From: Pseudomonadota bacterium | GTDB taxonomy: Bacteria > Pseudomonadota > Gammaproteobacteria > Burkholderiales > Burkholderiaceae_F | Direction of reading: 5' to 3' | DNA: 64,000 nucleotides | Assembly (NCBI GenBank): GCA_021825945.1 | Contig: JAKAFN010000006.1 | Span: forward strand, 1-64,000 | Part shown: piece after piece, positions 55,280-63,700 of the stretch | Numbering within the stretch: position 1 is the first letter of the stretch | Layout of the letters: each line of letters starts with the position of its first letter | The notes under the pieces: model-generated | The model's database searches: none | Seen by the model: only the letters and a program-made list of their open reading frames with translations | What the model was told of the DNA's origin: nothing | Translations under genes and position numbers: made by a program

Positions 55280-56812
55280 ATGTGCGGAATCGTCGGCGTG
55301 GTAGCCAACACGCCCGTGAATCAGTTGCTGTATGACGCGCTGCTCATGTTGCAGCATCGTGGGCAGGATGCGGCGGGCATCTGCACCGCCAGCGGAGACC
55401 GATTCCACATGCACAAGGGAGCGGGACTCACGCGCGATGTCTTCCGTACGCGCAACATGCGCTCGCTGCCGGGACATGCGGGGATTGCCCAGGTCCGCTA
55501 TCCGACCCAAGGCTCGGCGGTGGACACCGAGGAGGCGCAGCCTTTCTACGTCAATGCGCCGTTCGGCATCAGCCTCGCGCACAACGGCAACCTCACCAAT
55601 GCGGTGCAGTTGAAGGAAGAGATGTTCCGGCGCGACCGCCGACACATCAACACCAATTCCGACTCGGAAGTGTTGCTCAATGTGTTGGCGCATGAACTGG
55701 CGATGGCCAGTAATCGCAATGCCCTCGATCCCGAAACCATCTTCCGGGCGGTGGCGGCACTGCACGGGCGCGCGCGCGGCGCGTATTCGGTGGTGGCGTT
55801 GATCGCCGGATATGGCATGTTGGCGTTCCGCGATCCCTACGGTATCCGGCCCTTGATCTATGGCGTCCATGAGGGGGAGCGAGGCCCCGAGTACATGGTG
55901 GCATCGGAGTCGGTGGCGCTCGACGGGCTGGGATTCCGTCCGGTGCGGGACATCGCCCCGGGTGAGGCCGTCTTCATCGACCTCGATGGGCACTTGCATG
56001 CGCGGCAGTGCGCGACGGCGCCGAGCCGCAATCCCTGTTTGTTCGAGTACGTCTACCTTGCCCGGCCGGATTCGGTGATCGACGGCGTCTCCGTCTATGC
56101 GGCGCGGCTGCGCTTGGGTGAGACGCTGGCGGCGCGGGTCGCCGAGGAGATCCGGGAAGGCGACATCGACGTGGTCGTGCCGATTCCCGATTCCAGCCGT
56201 CCCGCGGCCTTGCAGCTCGCCAACCGGTTGGGCATCGATTACCGCGAGGGATTCATCAAGAATCGCTATATCGGACGCACCTTCATCATGCCCGGGCAGT
56301 CGGTACGCAAGCGTTCGGTGCGGCAGAAGTTGAATGCGATCGGCATGGAGTTCAAGGGCAAGAGCGTGCTGCTCGTCGACGACTCCATCGTCCGGGGAAC
56401 GACCAGCCAGGAGATCGTGCAGATGGCGCGCGATTCCGGCGCCGCCAAGGTCTATTTCGCATCGTCGGCGCCCCCGGTCCGCTTTCCGAACGTATATGGC
56501 ATCGACATGCCCACGCGTGCCGAACTGATCGCATCGTCGCGCAGCGACGATGAGATCCGCATGGCCATCGGAGCCGACGCGTTGGTTTACCAGCGCCTGG
56601 AGGATCTGACGCGCGCGGTGCGCGACGGCAATCCGGCAATCGACGGTTGCGAGGCTTCCTGCTTCGACGGCCGGTACATCACGGGCGACATCACCCCGGC
56701 GTACCTGGATCGGATCGAACAGGCGCGGCTGACGCCCCCGACGACGATCGGCGGCGCGGGACTCCCCCAGTTGTCACAGCAGAATCTGGCGTTCGAGCCG
56801 GGCGAAGGGTGA
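55280..56812 (+). CDS. purF: Amidophosphoribosyltransferase
   Basis: First committed step of purine synthesis: PRPP plus glutamine gives phosphoribosylamine. The 510-residue protein exposes the catalytic Cys2 after Met removal (MCGIVGVVANTPV). The Ntn glutaminase half has HRGQDAAGICTA, VRYPTQGSA and HNGNLTNA. The phosphoribosyltransferase half has VVVPIPDSSRPAAL, GFIKNRYIGRTFIMPGQ and the PRPP loop LLVDDSIVRGTTS. ATG 55280 is the obligatory start, given Cys2. No 4Fe-4S propeptide is present, which fits the E. coli-type enzyme. Confidence 0.97.
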   Translation: MCGIVGVVANTPVNQLLYDALLMLQHRGQDAAGICTASGDRFHMHKGAGLTRDVFRTRNMRSLPGHAGIAQVRYPTQGSAVDTEEAQPFYVNAPFGISLAHNGNLTNAVQLKEEMFRRDRRHINTNSDSEVLLNVLAHELAMASNRNALDPETIFRAVAALHGRARGAYSVVALIAGYGMLAFRDPYGIRPLIYGVHEGERGPEYMVASESVALDGLGFRPVRDIAPGEAVFIDLDGHLHARQCATAPSRNPCLFEYVYLARPDSVIDGVSVYAARLRLGETLAARVAEEIREGDIDVVVPIPDSSRPAALQLANRLGIDYREGFIKNRYIGRTFIMPGQSVRKRSVRQKLNAIGMEFKGKSVLLVDDSIVRGTTSQEIVQMARDSGAAKVYFASSAPPVRFPNVYGIDMPTRAELIASSRSDDEIRMAIGADALVYQRLEDLTRAVRDGNPAIDGCEASCFDGRYITGDITPAYLDRIEQARLTPPTTIGGAGLPQLSQQNLAFEPGEG

Positions 56813-56817
56813 TCGAC

Positions 56818-58038
56818 ATGGCCAAGCAGAGCCGCAATCTACCGCTTGATCCGGACGTCGCGTTTGAAACGGCGGCCGTGCGCGCCGGTACGGAACGTAC
56901 CGACTTCGGCGAGCACAGCGAAGCGCTGTTCCTGACGTCGAGTTTCGTGTACCAGAGCGCGGCGCAGGCGGCGGCGATGTTCTCGGGGGCCGAGGAAGGC
57001 TATGTCTATTCGCGCTTCTCCAATCCGACCGTCGCGATGTTCGAGCGGCGGCTGGCGGTGCTGGAGGGGGCGGAGGATTGCGTGGCGACGAGTTCCGGCA
57101 TGTCGGCGATTCTCGCCGTGTGCCTGTCGCATCTGAAGCCGGGGGACCGCGTGCTGTGCGGGGCGAGCGTGTTCGGTGCAACGGTGACGCTGTTCGCCAA
57201 TCTGATGACGCGGTTCGGCGTCGAGACGATCTTCGTACCGGCAACCGATCCGCAGGCGTGGCGAGCCGCTGCGAATGACCACACCCGCATGCTGTTCTTC
57301 GAAACGCCGTCGAATCCGCTCATGGAGATCGTCGATCTCGAAGCCCTGGCGGCCCTGGGGCGCGACTTGGGGGCGCTCACCGTGATCGACAACGTCTTCT
57401 GCACGCCGGCGCAGCAGCGGCCGCTGGAGTACGGCATCGACGTCGTCGTGCACAGCGGGACGAAGTTCATCGAAGGCCAGGGGCGGGTGATCGGCGGCGC
57501 GGTACTGGGCTCGCGCGAGTTCATCCGCAAGAGCATCTACCCGTTCGTGCGCACGACCGGCCCGAGCATCTCCCCGTTCAACGCCTGGGTCATGCTCAAG
57601 GGGCTGGAGACCATGCCGTTGCGCGTGCGGGCCCAGTCCGAGGCCGCGCTGACGCTGGCGCGCTGGCTGGAGGCGCATCCGGCGGTGGCGCGGGTCTACT
57701 ACAGCGGGCTCGAATCGCACCCGCAGCATGCGCTGGCACGTCGCCAGCAGCGGGGGTTCGGAGCGGTGATCGCATTCGAACTGCGCGGTGAGGGCAATGC
57801 CGAGGCCGATCGCGTGCGGGCCTGGAAGGCCATCGATGCGGTGCGAATCTTCTCGATCACCGGCAATCTCGGCGACACGCGCTCGACCATCACCCATCCG
57901 GCGACCACCACCCACGGCCGCCTCACGCCGGAGGCGCGCGCGCGCGCGGGAATCGGCGAGGGACTGATCCGGATCGGCATCGGCTTGGAAGCGGTCGAGG
58001 ACCTGCGGCGCGACCTGGAGCGGGCGCTGGCGGGGTAA
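56818..58038 (+). CDS. metZ: O-succinylhomoserine sulfhydrylase
   Basis: PLP enzyme that makes homocysteine directly from O-succinylhomoserine and sulfide, bypassing cystathionine. The 406-residue protein of the Cys/Met metabolism family has YVYSRFSNPTVAMFERRLA, ATSSGMSAILAV and the PLP Lys in VVHSGTKFIEGQGRVIGG. FSITGNLGDTRSTITHPATT is in the C-terminal domain. The distinction from cystathionine gamma-synthase rests on overall similarity to MetZ and the conserved purF-metZ order. It starts five bases after purF. With asd and cysB/cysE in the same window, it links the aspartate and sulfur routes. Confidence 0.93.
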   Translation: MAKQSRNLPLDPDVAFETAAVRAGTERTDFGEHSEALFLTSSFVYQSAAQAAAMFSGAEEGYVYSRFSNPTVAMFERRLAVLEGAEDCVATSSGMSAILAVCLSHLKPGDRVLCGASVFGATVTLFANLMTRFGVETIFVPATDPQAWRAAANDHTRMLFFETPSNPLMEIVDLEALAALGRDLGALTVIDNVFCTPAQQRPLEYGIDVVVHSGTKFIEGQGRVIGGAVLGSREFIRKSIYPFVRTTGPSISPFNAWVMLKGLETMPLRVRAQSEAALTLARWLEAHPAVARVYYSGLESHPQHALARRQQRGFGAVIAFELRGEGNAEADRVRAWKAIDAVRIFSITGNLGDTRSTITHPATTTHGRLTPEARARAGIGEGLIRIGIGLEAVEDLRRDLERALAG

Positions 58039-58136
58039 TCCGTGGTTGCAACAAATAGAGCCCGGCGGATGTCGCCGGCTGTGCGCATCCCAACCCGACC
58101 TGGCTCGATCGCCTAGTCCCAAGGACGTTACCGGAA

Positions 58137-58568
58137 ATGAAGAACATCACGCAGAAGAAAGCCGTAGGTGGTGGCACCGGCATTCCCCCCGTGCTGCGGG
58201 GCGTGTTTCATTCGTTTGCCAAGCTTGCCGAGCGTACCGCGGAAGGGCGTCCCCTCCTGCGCGGGCTGCGCATTGCGAACGATCCCGGTGCGGAGCGATT
58301 CGTTGCCGCGCATGCCGGTTCATACGTCGAATTCGTACTGGCAATTCCCGGCGAGTGCGCGCCGCCTCTCGGGGAGGTCGAGTGCAGGAGGATGGACACC
58401 GCCGGAGCGACGGAAGTATCGACGATCGCACGATTCCGGTTCAATGAGGGCGGAATCATCACGGAATCGTCGGTGCCGGAGTTCTCGGGCCAAAGAATCG
58501 ATCTCGCCCCCACGTCTTGGAGCGTCGTCGCCGCCGTCCTTTGGCTCAATTTGCATACGCAGGCCTAG
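58137..58568 (+). CDS. Uncharacterised small protein
   Basis: A 143-residue protein I do not recognise. There is no signal peptide or convincing membrane helix. The sequence has a Lys/Gly-rich start, GVFHSFAKLAERTAEG, and a hydrophobic C-terminus SWSVVAAVLWLNLHTQA. AAGGACG lies about ten bases before ATG 58137. It follows metZ by 98 bases on the same strand. Codon choice is GC-rich, but somewhat less extreme than in its neighbours. It could be a lineage-specific gene. Confidence 0.55.
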   Translation: MKNITQKKAVGGGTGIPPVLRGVFHSFAKLAERTAEGRPLLRGLRIANDPGAERFVAAHAGSYVEFVLAIPGECAPPLGEVECRRMDTAGATEVSTIARFRFNEGGIITESSVPEFSGQRIDLAPTSWSVVAAVLWLNLHTQA

Positions 58569-58647
58569 GGTCCCGAGTCGGGGATTCGTCGAATGAAATC
58601 TTGCCTCCGACTCAGGATACGAGCAATCGAACTGCGGACATGTTTCC

Positions 58648-58983
58648 ATGAATGATGAAAGCCAGTTGCAGATTCCCCGCTCGTTCATGGACCTCTACCT
58701 GCCGCGCGGTCGGACGCGACCGATCGAATCCAGGCAGAGCATTGCTGCGCGCCATGACTTGTGCGAGGACATGGCGCAGATGCTGACCGAGCACGCCCGC
58801 GCGACGTTGATCGGCCTGGGCGTCACCGAGAACATCGTCCTTGATCGGGTGCACCGCGGCCTGCTTGCCGACCGTTCGGTCGTCAGCAGGGACGAAGCGC
58901 GGTGGGTCACTTGGCGGCTTGCAGAACTGCTCGGTTGGCCGCAGCCGGAAATTGCCCCGGACGAGCCTTCGCCCCTGCGTTGA
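58648..58983 (+). CDS. Conserved hypothetical protein, 111 residues
   Basis: A short soluble protein beginning NDESQLQIPRSFMDLYLPRG, followed by RPIESRQSIAARHDLCEDMA, a helical middle, and WRLAELLGWPQPE at the end. It resembles small proteins seen in betaproteobacteria that are sometimes labelled ATPase with chaperone activity, but no nucleotide-binding motif is visible and I would not use that name. All-helical character is likely. It lies 80 bases after the preceding small unknown gene on the same strand. Confidence 0.65.
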   Translation: MNDESQLQIPRSFMDLYLPRGRTRPIESRQSIAARHDLCEDMAQMLTEHARATLIGLGVTENIVLDRVHRGLLADRSVVSRDEARWVTWRLAELLGWPQPEIAPDEPSPLR

Positions 58984-59180
58984 CCGCGACCGTGTCGTCG
59001 CAGCCACCGTGAAGTCGTCGCATATGCGTTGTTCCCGGCGTCAACGAATCAACCACCGCGTCTTGCAAACATCGTCGACGATATGCGCCAACCGGTACTG
59101 GAATGGCGGGGCATGATGGATCGCAAGGTTTACGGACTCGGACCCCAAGCCTGCGGCAATTCGGCGTACCGTTTCGGGCC

Positions 59181-59717
59181 ATGAAATCCGCCGCACCCGC
59201 CACCCGATTCGGCGCGCCATTGCGCTGGCTGCACTGGATCATGGCGCTCGCCATCTTCAGCGCGCTGGCGCTGGTGTACTCGAAGGGGCTGTTCGCGAAG
59301 GGGTCTGCGGGGCGCGATTTCCTGAACCACGCCCACATCTTCGCCGGGTCGACCGTTCTGGCGCTCCTGCCGTTGCGCGTCCTCGCGCGAGCGGGATCGC
59401 CGCGGCCGCCGATCGATCCTCCTCCCGGGTCGTTGGGAGCGCAATTGGCGAAGTGGGTTCACGTCCTGCTCTATGCGGGAATGCTTGCAACGCCGGTTCT
59501 CGGAATCCTGTCCGTACAGGCTGCGGGAAAGGAAATCGTCTATCTCGGTTACACCATCCCGACCTGGGTCGGAACGAACAAGGCGCTGTCGCACGATCTC
59601 AAGGAGGTGCATGAGACACTGGGACTCGCGATGTTGTACCTGGTGGCGGTGCACGCCGGGGCGGCGATCCTGCACCACACGTTCCGACACGACAACACCT
59701 TGCGACGGATGCTCTAG
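59181..59717 (+). CDS. Cytochrome b561 family protein
   Basis: A 178-residue inner-membrane dihaem cytochrome with four helices. Candidate haem ligands are the His in RWLHWIMALAIF (helix 1), NHAHIFAGSTVL (helix 2), WVHVLLYAGMLATP (helix 3) and the helix-4 segment VHETLGLAMLYLVAVHAGAA. Members move electrons between quinol and periplasmic acceptors, for instance superoxide or cytochromes. ATG 59181 gives the expected N-terminus. Its TAG stop lies in the left arm of a palindrome whose right arm holds the stop of the converging hydrolase gene. Confidence 0.92.
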   Translation: MKSAAPATRFGAPLRWLHWIMALAIFSALALVYSKGLFAKGSAGRDFLNHAHIFAGSTVLALLPLRVLARAGSPRPPIDPPPGSLGAQLAKWVHVLLYAGMLATPVLGILSVQAAGKEIVYLGYTIPTWVGTNKALSHDLKEVHETLGLAMLYLVAVHAGAAILHHTFRHDNTLRRML

Positions 59718-59761
59718 ACATCATGGCGCCCGCAATTGCTGCAGGGGCCATGATGTCTAGA
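59713..59761. terminator. Palindrome containing both converging stop codons
   Basis: TCTAGACATCATGGC (59713-59727) and GCCATGATGTCTAGA (59747-59761) are perfectly complementary 15-base arms around a 19-base spacer. The cytochrome b561 TAG (59715-59717) is in the left arm, and the minus-strand hydrolase TAG (complement of 59757-59759) is in the right arm. It can fold in either transcript and probably acts as a shared bidirectional terminator, although no T run follows. Confidence 0.7.
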
Positions 59762-60401
59762 CCGAACGTCCGTCTCCAACGTACGGATTCGTCCGCCGCT
59801 CCTGTCCGAACGTCGACATCGGGCCATGGCCCGGCACGAAGCGTACGTCGTCTCCGAGCGGCCAGAGCTTGCCGCGGATCGATGCGATGAGGTCGGCACG
59901 GTTGCCGCGCGGGAAGTCGGTGCGGCCGATGGACCCCGCGAAGAGTACGTCGCCGACGAAGGCGATGCGGTCGCCGGCGTGATAGAAGACGACATGCCCT
60001 GGCGTGTGGCCCGGGCAGTGGATCACCTGTAGCGTCTGGTGTCCGAAGGTCACGGTGTCGCCGTCCTGCAGCCAGCGGTCGGGCTCGAAGGCGTCCGCGT
60101 GGGGGAAGCCGCGGCTGCGCGTGAGTTCCGGCATCAATTCGAGCCAGAATCGGTCGTCCTCGTGCGGGCCTTCGATCGGCACGCCGAGTCGTTCGGCAAA
60201 TTGCCGCGCCGCAGCGCAATGGTCGTGATGACCATGCGTGAGCAGGATCTTGACCGGGTGCACGCCCAGTTCCGCGATTTTTGCGGTGATACGGTCGAGG
60301 TCGCCGCCAGGGTCGACGATCGCGGCGTCGCGCGTCGCCTCGCAGGAAAGGATCGAACAGTTCTGTTCGTACGAAGTGACAGGGACGATGGCGACGTGCA
60401 T
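59757..60401 (-). CDS. Metallo-beta-lactamase fold hydrolase (glyoxalase II-like)
   Basis: A 214-residue di-metal hydrolase of the YcbL/glyoxalase II-like group. The motif LTHGHHDHCAAA gives the His-x-His-x-Asp-His ligands, IHCPGHTPGHVVFY the next His, VGDVLFAGSIGRTDFPRG the bridging Asp, and FVPGHGPMSTFGQER the last His. It lacks the separate C-terminal glutathione-binding domain of true glyoxalase II, so the natural thioester substrate is uncertain. ATG 60401 gives the family start MHVAIVPVTSYEQN. It diverges from mnmC across 74 bases. Confidence 0.92.
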   Translation of the reverse strand: MHVAIVPVTSYEQNCSILSCEATRDAAIVDPGGDLDRITAKIAELGVHPVKILLTHGHHDHCAAARQFAERLGVPIEGPHEDDRFWLELMPELTRSRGFPHADAFEPDRWLQDGDTVTFGHQTLQVIHCPGHTPGHVVFYHAGDRIAFVGDVLFAGSIGRTDFPRGNRADLIASIRGKLWPLGDDVRFVPGHGPMSTFGQERRTNPYVGDGRSV

Positions 60402-60475
60402 GGCGCGGTTTTCCCCGATCCCGTTATGCGGGGTCGGGGTCGGGGACGGTTGTCGACGGTGGCTATTATCGCGCG

Positions 60476-62416
60476 ATGACGATCGGCATTCCTCCTGAAG
60501 CGCTGCAATTCGACGAGCGCGGCGATCCCGTCTCGATCCGCTACGGCGATGTCTATGCGAGCCGCGATGGCGCGGCAGCGCAGGCGCGGCATGTGTTCCT
60601 TGGCGGCAATGATCTGCCGGCACGCTGGGTTGGGCGGGGGCAGTTCGTCATCGTCGAAACGGGTTTCGGCCTCGGCACCAACTTCCTCGCCGCATGGCAG
60701 GCATGGCGCGATGATCCGCGCCGGCCGCGGCAGTTGCATTTCGTGTCGGTGGAGCGACATCCGGTCGCGGCGCGAGCCCTGGCGGAGTTGCCGCCGGATT
60801 CGCTGCACGCGCTGCGCAGCCAGCTTGCGGCCCGCTGGCCCTTGCCGCTCGTCGGCGTGCATCGCGTCGAGTTCGAGGCGGGGCGGGTCGTCCTGACACT
60901 CGGACTGGGGGACGCCGCCGATCTGCTGCCGGATCTGGTCGCCGGCGCGGATGCGTTTTTCCTCGACGGCTTCGCGCCCGCGCGCAATCCGGAGATGTGG
61001 CAGCCGGGCATCATCCGGGCGCTGGCACGGATGGCGCGCCCGGACGCGACGCTGGCGACCTACACCTGCGCGCGCGCGGTGCGCGATGCGCTGGCAAAGG
61101 AGGGCTTCGTGGTCGATCTGCGCTCCGGCTTCGGGAGCAAGCGCGAGATGGTCGTGGCGCGGTATGCGCCGGGCTGGAAGCGCCGACGGATCGAACCACC
61201 GGCGCCCTATGACGGCGAACGCCGCGCGATCGTCGTCGGCGCCGGCCTTGCGGGTGCCGCGACGGCCCATGCGTTGACGCGGCGGGGCTGGACCGTGCAG
61301 TTGCTCGAACGCGGGGCGGATGTCGCGGCCGGCGCTTCGGGCCTGCCGGCAGGTTTGTTGCACCCCGTGCTGTCGGCGGATCACAACCTCGCATCGCGAC
61401 TCAGCCAGGCGGGCTTCTTGCTATCCCGGTCGATGCTCGAGGCGTTGCCGCAGGACGGTGGCGATCCGGTGTGGTCGGCCTGTGGCGTATTCCAGCAAGG
61501 ACAGGCGGGAGTCGATGGCGAGGACGAGACGGCGCTGCGGAACCTGCTGGCGCGGGCGGGGCTTCCGGGGGAATATGCACGTTGGGTGGAGGCGGGGGAG
61601 GCCTCTGCGCTCTGTGGCGTGACGCCCCGCCGCGGCGGGATCTGGTTCGGTGGCGCGGGGGTGGTCTCGGCGCGGCGCTGGTGTCGGGCGTTGATCGCGG
61701 GCGAGCGGGGCGACTTCGGCGGGCGCATCGTCCTGCAAACGGAGTCGGACGTGCAACACATCGGGTTCGCCGACGGCGCCTGGCGCGTGACCGCGGTGGA
61801 CGGGTCATCCTGGGTCGCGCCGGTGCTCGTCCTCGCCAACGCATCGGGGATGCCGACGCTCGCCGGTGCGCGTCCGGCGCCCTTGCGCGCGGTGCGGGGG
61901 CAGGTCAGTCTGTTCGATCCGCCGGCGCTGGCGGATCTGCGTGCCGGCATTTGCGGCGACGGCTACCTGATTCCGGCCGGTGTGGCCCGCGCGGCGGTCG
62001 GCGCGAGTTACGAGGAGGCGGAACGGATTACGGAGGCGGCGGCGCATCGGGAAAACCGCGTCCGTTGGGCGGCTGCGCTCGACGGACCGGCGCCGGTGCA
62101 GCCCACGGGGGTGTTTGCGGGCGAGCGCTGCGTGTCCATCGACCGGTTGCCGCTGGCAGGGCCGATCGCCGACGAGGATGCGGTGCTGGGCGACACGGCG
62201 CGGATGGCGGGCGCGCGGCTGGCCGAGTTGCCGCGGCGGGCGGGCTTGTGGACGGTGAGCGCATTGGGATCGCGCGGCCTGACGCTGGCGTGTTTGGGTG
62301 CGGAACTCGTTGCCAGCCGGATCGAGGGCGAGCCCTGGCCGGTGGAGCGGGCGCTGGCCGATGCCGTCGATCCGGCACGCTTCCTGCTCCGCCACATTCG
62401 CCGGGGCGGGGTCTGA
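60476..62416 (+). CDS. mnmC: tRNA 5-methylaminomethyl-2-thiouridine synthesis bifunctional protein
   Basis: Two fused activities that finish mnm5s2U34 in tRNA. The C-terminal FAD oxidase removes the carboxymethyl group, and the N-terminal SAM methyltransferase then methylates. The 646-residue protein has VIVETGFGLGTNFLAAW (SAM site, about residue 60), FFLDGFAPARNPEMW and TYTCARAVRDAL in the first half. The second half has AIVVGAGLAGAATAHALTRR (FAD site, about 247), GASGLPAGLLHPVLS and the closing ALGSRGLTLACLGAELVAS. The fusion is complete with no frameshift. ATG 60476 starts just after the divergent hydrolase leader. Confidence 0.95.
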   Translation: MTIGIPPEALQFDERGDPVSIRYGDVYASRDGAAAQARHVFLGGNDLPARWVGRGQFVIVETGFGLGTNFLAAWQAWRDDPRRPRQLHFVSVERHPVAARALAELPPDSLHALRSQLAARWPLPLVGVHRVEFEAGRVVLTLGLGDAADLLPDLVAGADAFFLDGFAPARNPEMWQPGIIRALARMARPDATLATYTCARAVRDALAKEGFVVDLRSGFGSKREMVVARYAPGWKRRRIEPPAPYDGERRAIVVGAGLAGAATAHALTRRGWTVQLLERGADVAAGASGLPAGLLHPVLSADHNLASRLSQAGFLLSRSMLEALPQDGGDPVWSACGVFQQGQAGVDGEDETALRNLLARAGLPGEYARWVEAGEASALCGVTPRRGGIWFGGAGVVSARRWCRALIAGERGDFGGRIVLQTESDVQHIGFADGAWRVTAVDGSSWVAPVLVLANASGMPTLAGARPAPLRAVRGQVSLFDPPALADLRAGICGDGYLIPAGVARAAVGASYEEAERITEAAAHRENRVRWAAALDGPAPVQPTGVFAGERCVSIDRLPLAGPIADEDAVLGDTARMAGARLAELPRRAGLWTVSALGSRGLTLACLGAELVASRIEGEPWPVERALADAVDPARFLLRHIRRGGV

Positions 62417-62738
62417 AGGCGAACGGTCGTTCGAGGTCCCGGAAAACTGGTGCCCTGGCGCGTTCTCGGCAATGTCGAGGTGGCCGCGGGGCCGAAGGAT
62501 ATGCCAGCGGTTCCCCGTCCCTGACATTACCCACCGCTCTTTCCCGCACGCGGGAGCGGGGAGCCTAGGGTGGGCCGCCTCGCCATTGCCGACTCGGATC
62601 CCGGTAATGCGACGTTCGCTCAGGCCGGGGGTTGCGCAACCGGGCGATCGTGCGGATGCGGGTCGGATCGTCTCCGGCCGGCGCGCCCGGGCACGGTATG
62701 ATCGGGCGATCCATTTCGCACCCCGGTTCCAGACACTC
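62417..62738. other. Intergenic region before cysE, 322 bases
   Basis: No gene is supported here. It contains a degenerate family B palindrome at 62534-62559 and otherwise GC-rich sequence. An open frame runs through it in phase with cysE but has no family character. Confidence 0.5.
62534..62559. repeat. Palindromic repeat, family B, degenerate copy
   Basis: The core CCCGC-AC-GCGGG (62543-62554) is flanked by CCGCT and AGCGG, with a small asymmetric bulge. It shares the core and the flanking CTCT/GAG pattern with the perfect palindrome at 15132-15155 inside livF. Confidence 0.6.
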
Positions 62739-63683
62739 ATGAACGCCGACGACGTCCCCCAGCGCAGCGGCCGCGGCATTGCGCCGTTGTGGGACCTGCA
62801 TGCGTTGACTGCCGCGTTGCGCGCATCGCGGGAGGTGACCCACAACGTTCGCCCCCGCGGCACCATCCGCGAGTTGCCGTCCGTCCAGACCGTGGCGGCC
62901 GCCGTCGACAAACTGGCGGTGGCGATGTTTCCCACCCACTATGCCCATGCGGATCTCACCGACGACAGCATCGATCATTTCGTCGGTGCGGCGTTGCACC
63001 ATGCGCTCACCGATCTGACCGAACAGGTCCGACGCGGGCTGCGCTTCGTGCGCGATGCGCAGGCGGGTGGCGATGCCGACGAGAACCTGGAGCGCCGTGC
63101 GGCGGAGATCGTGCGCGATTTCTCGACGCAACTGCCGGCGATCCGGGCCTTGCTGGTCAGCGACCTCAACGCCGCTTATCAGGGCGATCCGGCGGCGACC
63201 AGCATTTCCGAGATCCTGTTGTGCTACCCGGGGTTCCAGGCGGTGCTGTATCACCGGATCGCCCATGCGCTCCATGGCCTGGGGTGCGAGCTCATCGCAC
63301 GGCTGGTCGCCGAGATCGCCCACTCGCGCACCGGCATCGATATCCATCCCGGAGCGCGCATCGGCGGCAGTTTCTTCATCGACCACGGTACGGGGGTGGT
63401 CATCGGCGAAACCACGATCATCGGCGAGCGGGTACGGCTCTACCAGGCGGTCACGCTCGGGGCCAAGCGTTTCCCCGCCGATGCCGACGGCAATCTCGTC
63501 AAGGGCGTGCCGCGGCATCCCATCGTCGAAGACGACGTGGTCATCTACGCCGGGGCGACGGTGCTCGGCCGCATCACCATCGGTCAGGGCTCGGTCATCG
63601 GCGGCAACGTCTGGCTGACGCAGAGCGTCGGGCCGGGCAGCAATCTGAGCCAGGCGCAGATGCGCCAAGGCAAACCGGAATGA
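62739..63683 (+). CDS. cysE: Serine O-acetyltransferase (EpsC/CysE type)
   Basis: Makes O-acetylserine, the cysteine precursor and the source of the CysB inducer. The 314-residue protein has an N-terminal helical domain (about 1-180). A left-handed beta-helix of hexapeptide repeats follows, with IDIHPGARIGGSFFIDHGTGVVIGETTIIG (in pieces, about 205-235), VTLGAKRFPAD and GATVLGRITIGQGSVIGGNVW. The His/Asp pair of FIDHGTG is catalytic. It is the longer EpsC-like form rather than the 270-residue enteric CysE, and its C-terminus ends MRQGKPE. folD follows after 17 bases. Confidence 0.93.
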   Translation: MNADDVPQRSGRGIAPLWDLHALTAALRASREVTHNVRPRGTIRELPSVQTVAAAVDKLAVAMFPTHYAHADLTDDSIDHFVGAALHHALTDLTEQVRRGLRFVRDAQAGGDADENLERRAAEIVRDFSTQLPAIRALLVSDLNAAYQGDPAATSISEILLCYPGFQAVLYHRIAHALHGLGCELIARLVAEIAHSRTGIDIHPGARIGGSFFIDHGTGVVIGETTIIGERVRLYQAVTLGAKRFPADADGNLVKGVPRHPIVEDDVVIYAGATVLGRITIGQGSVIGGNVWLTQSVGPGSNLSQAQMRQGKPE

Positions 63684-63700
63684 GGAAAAGGGACGGTCCC

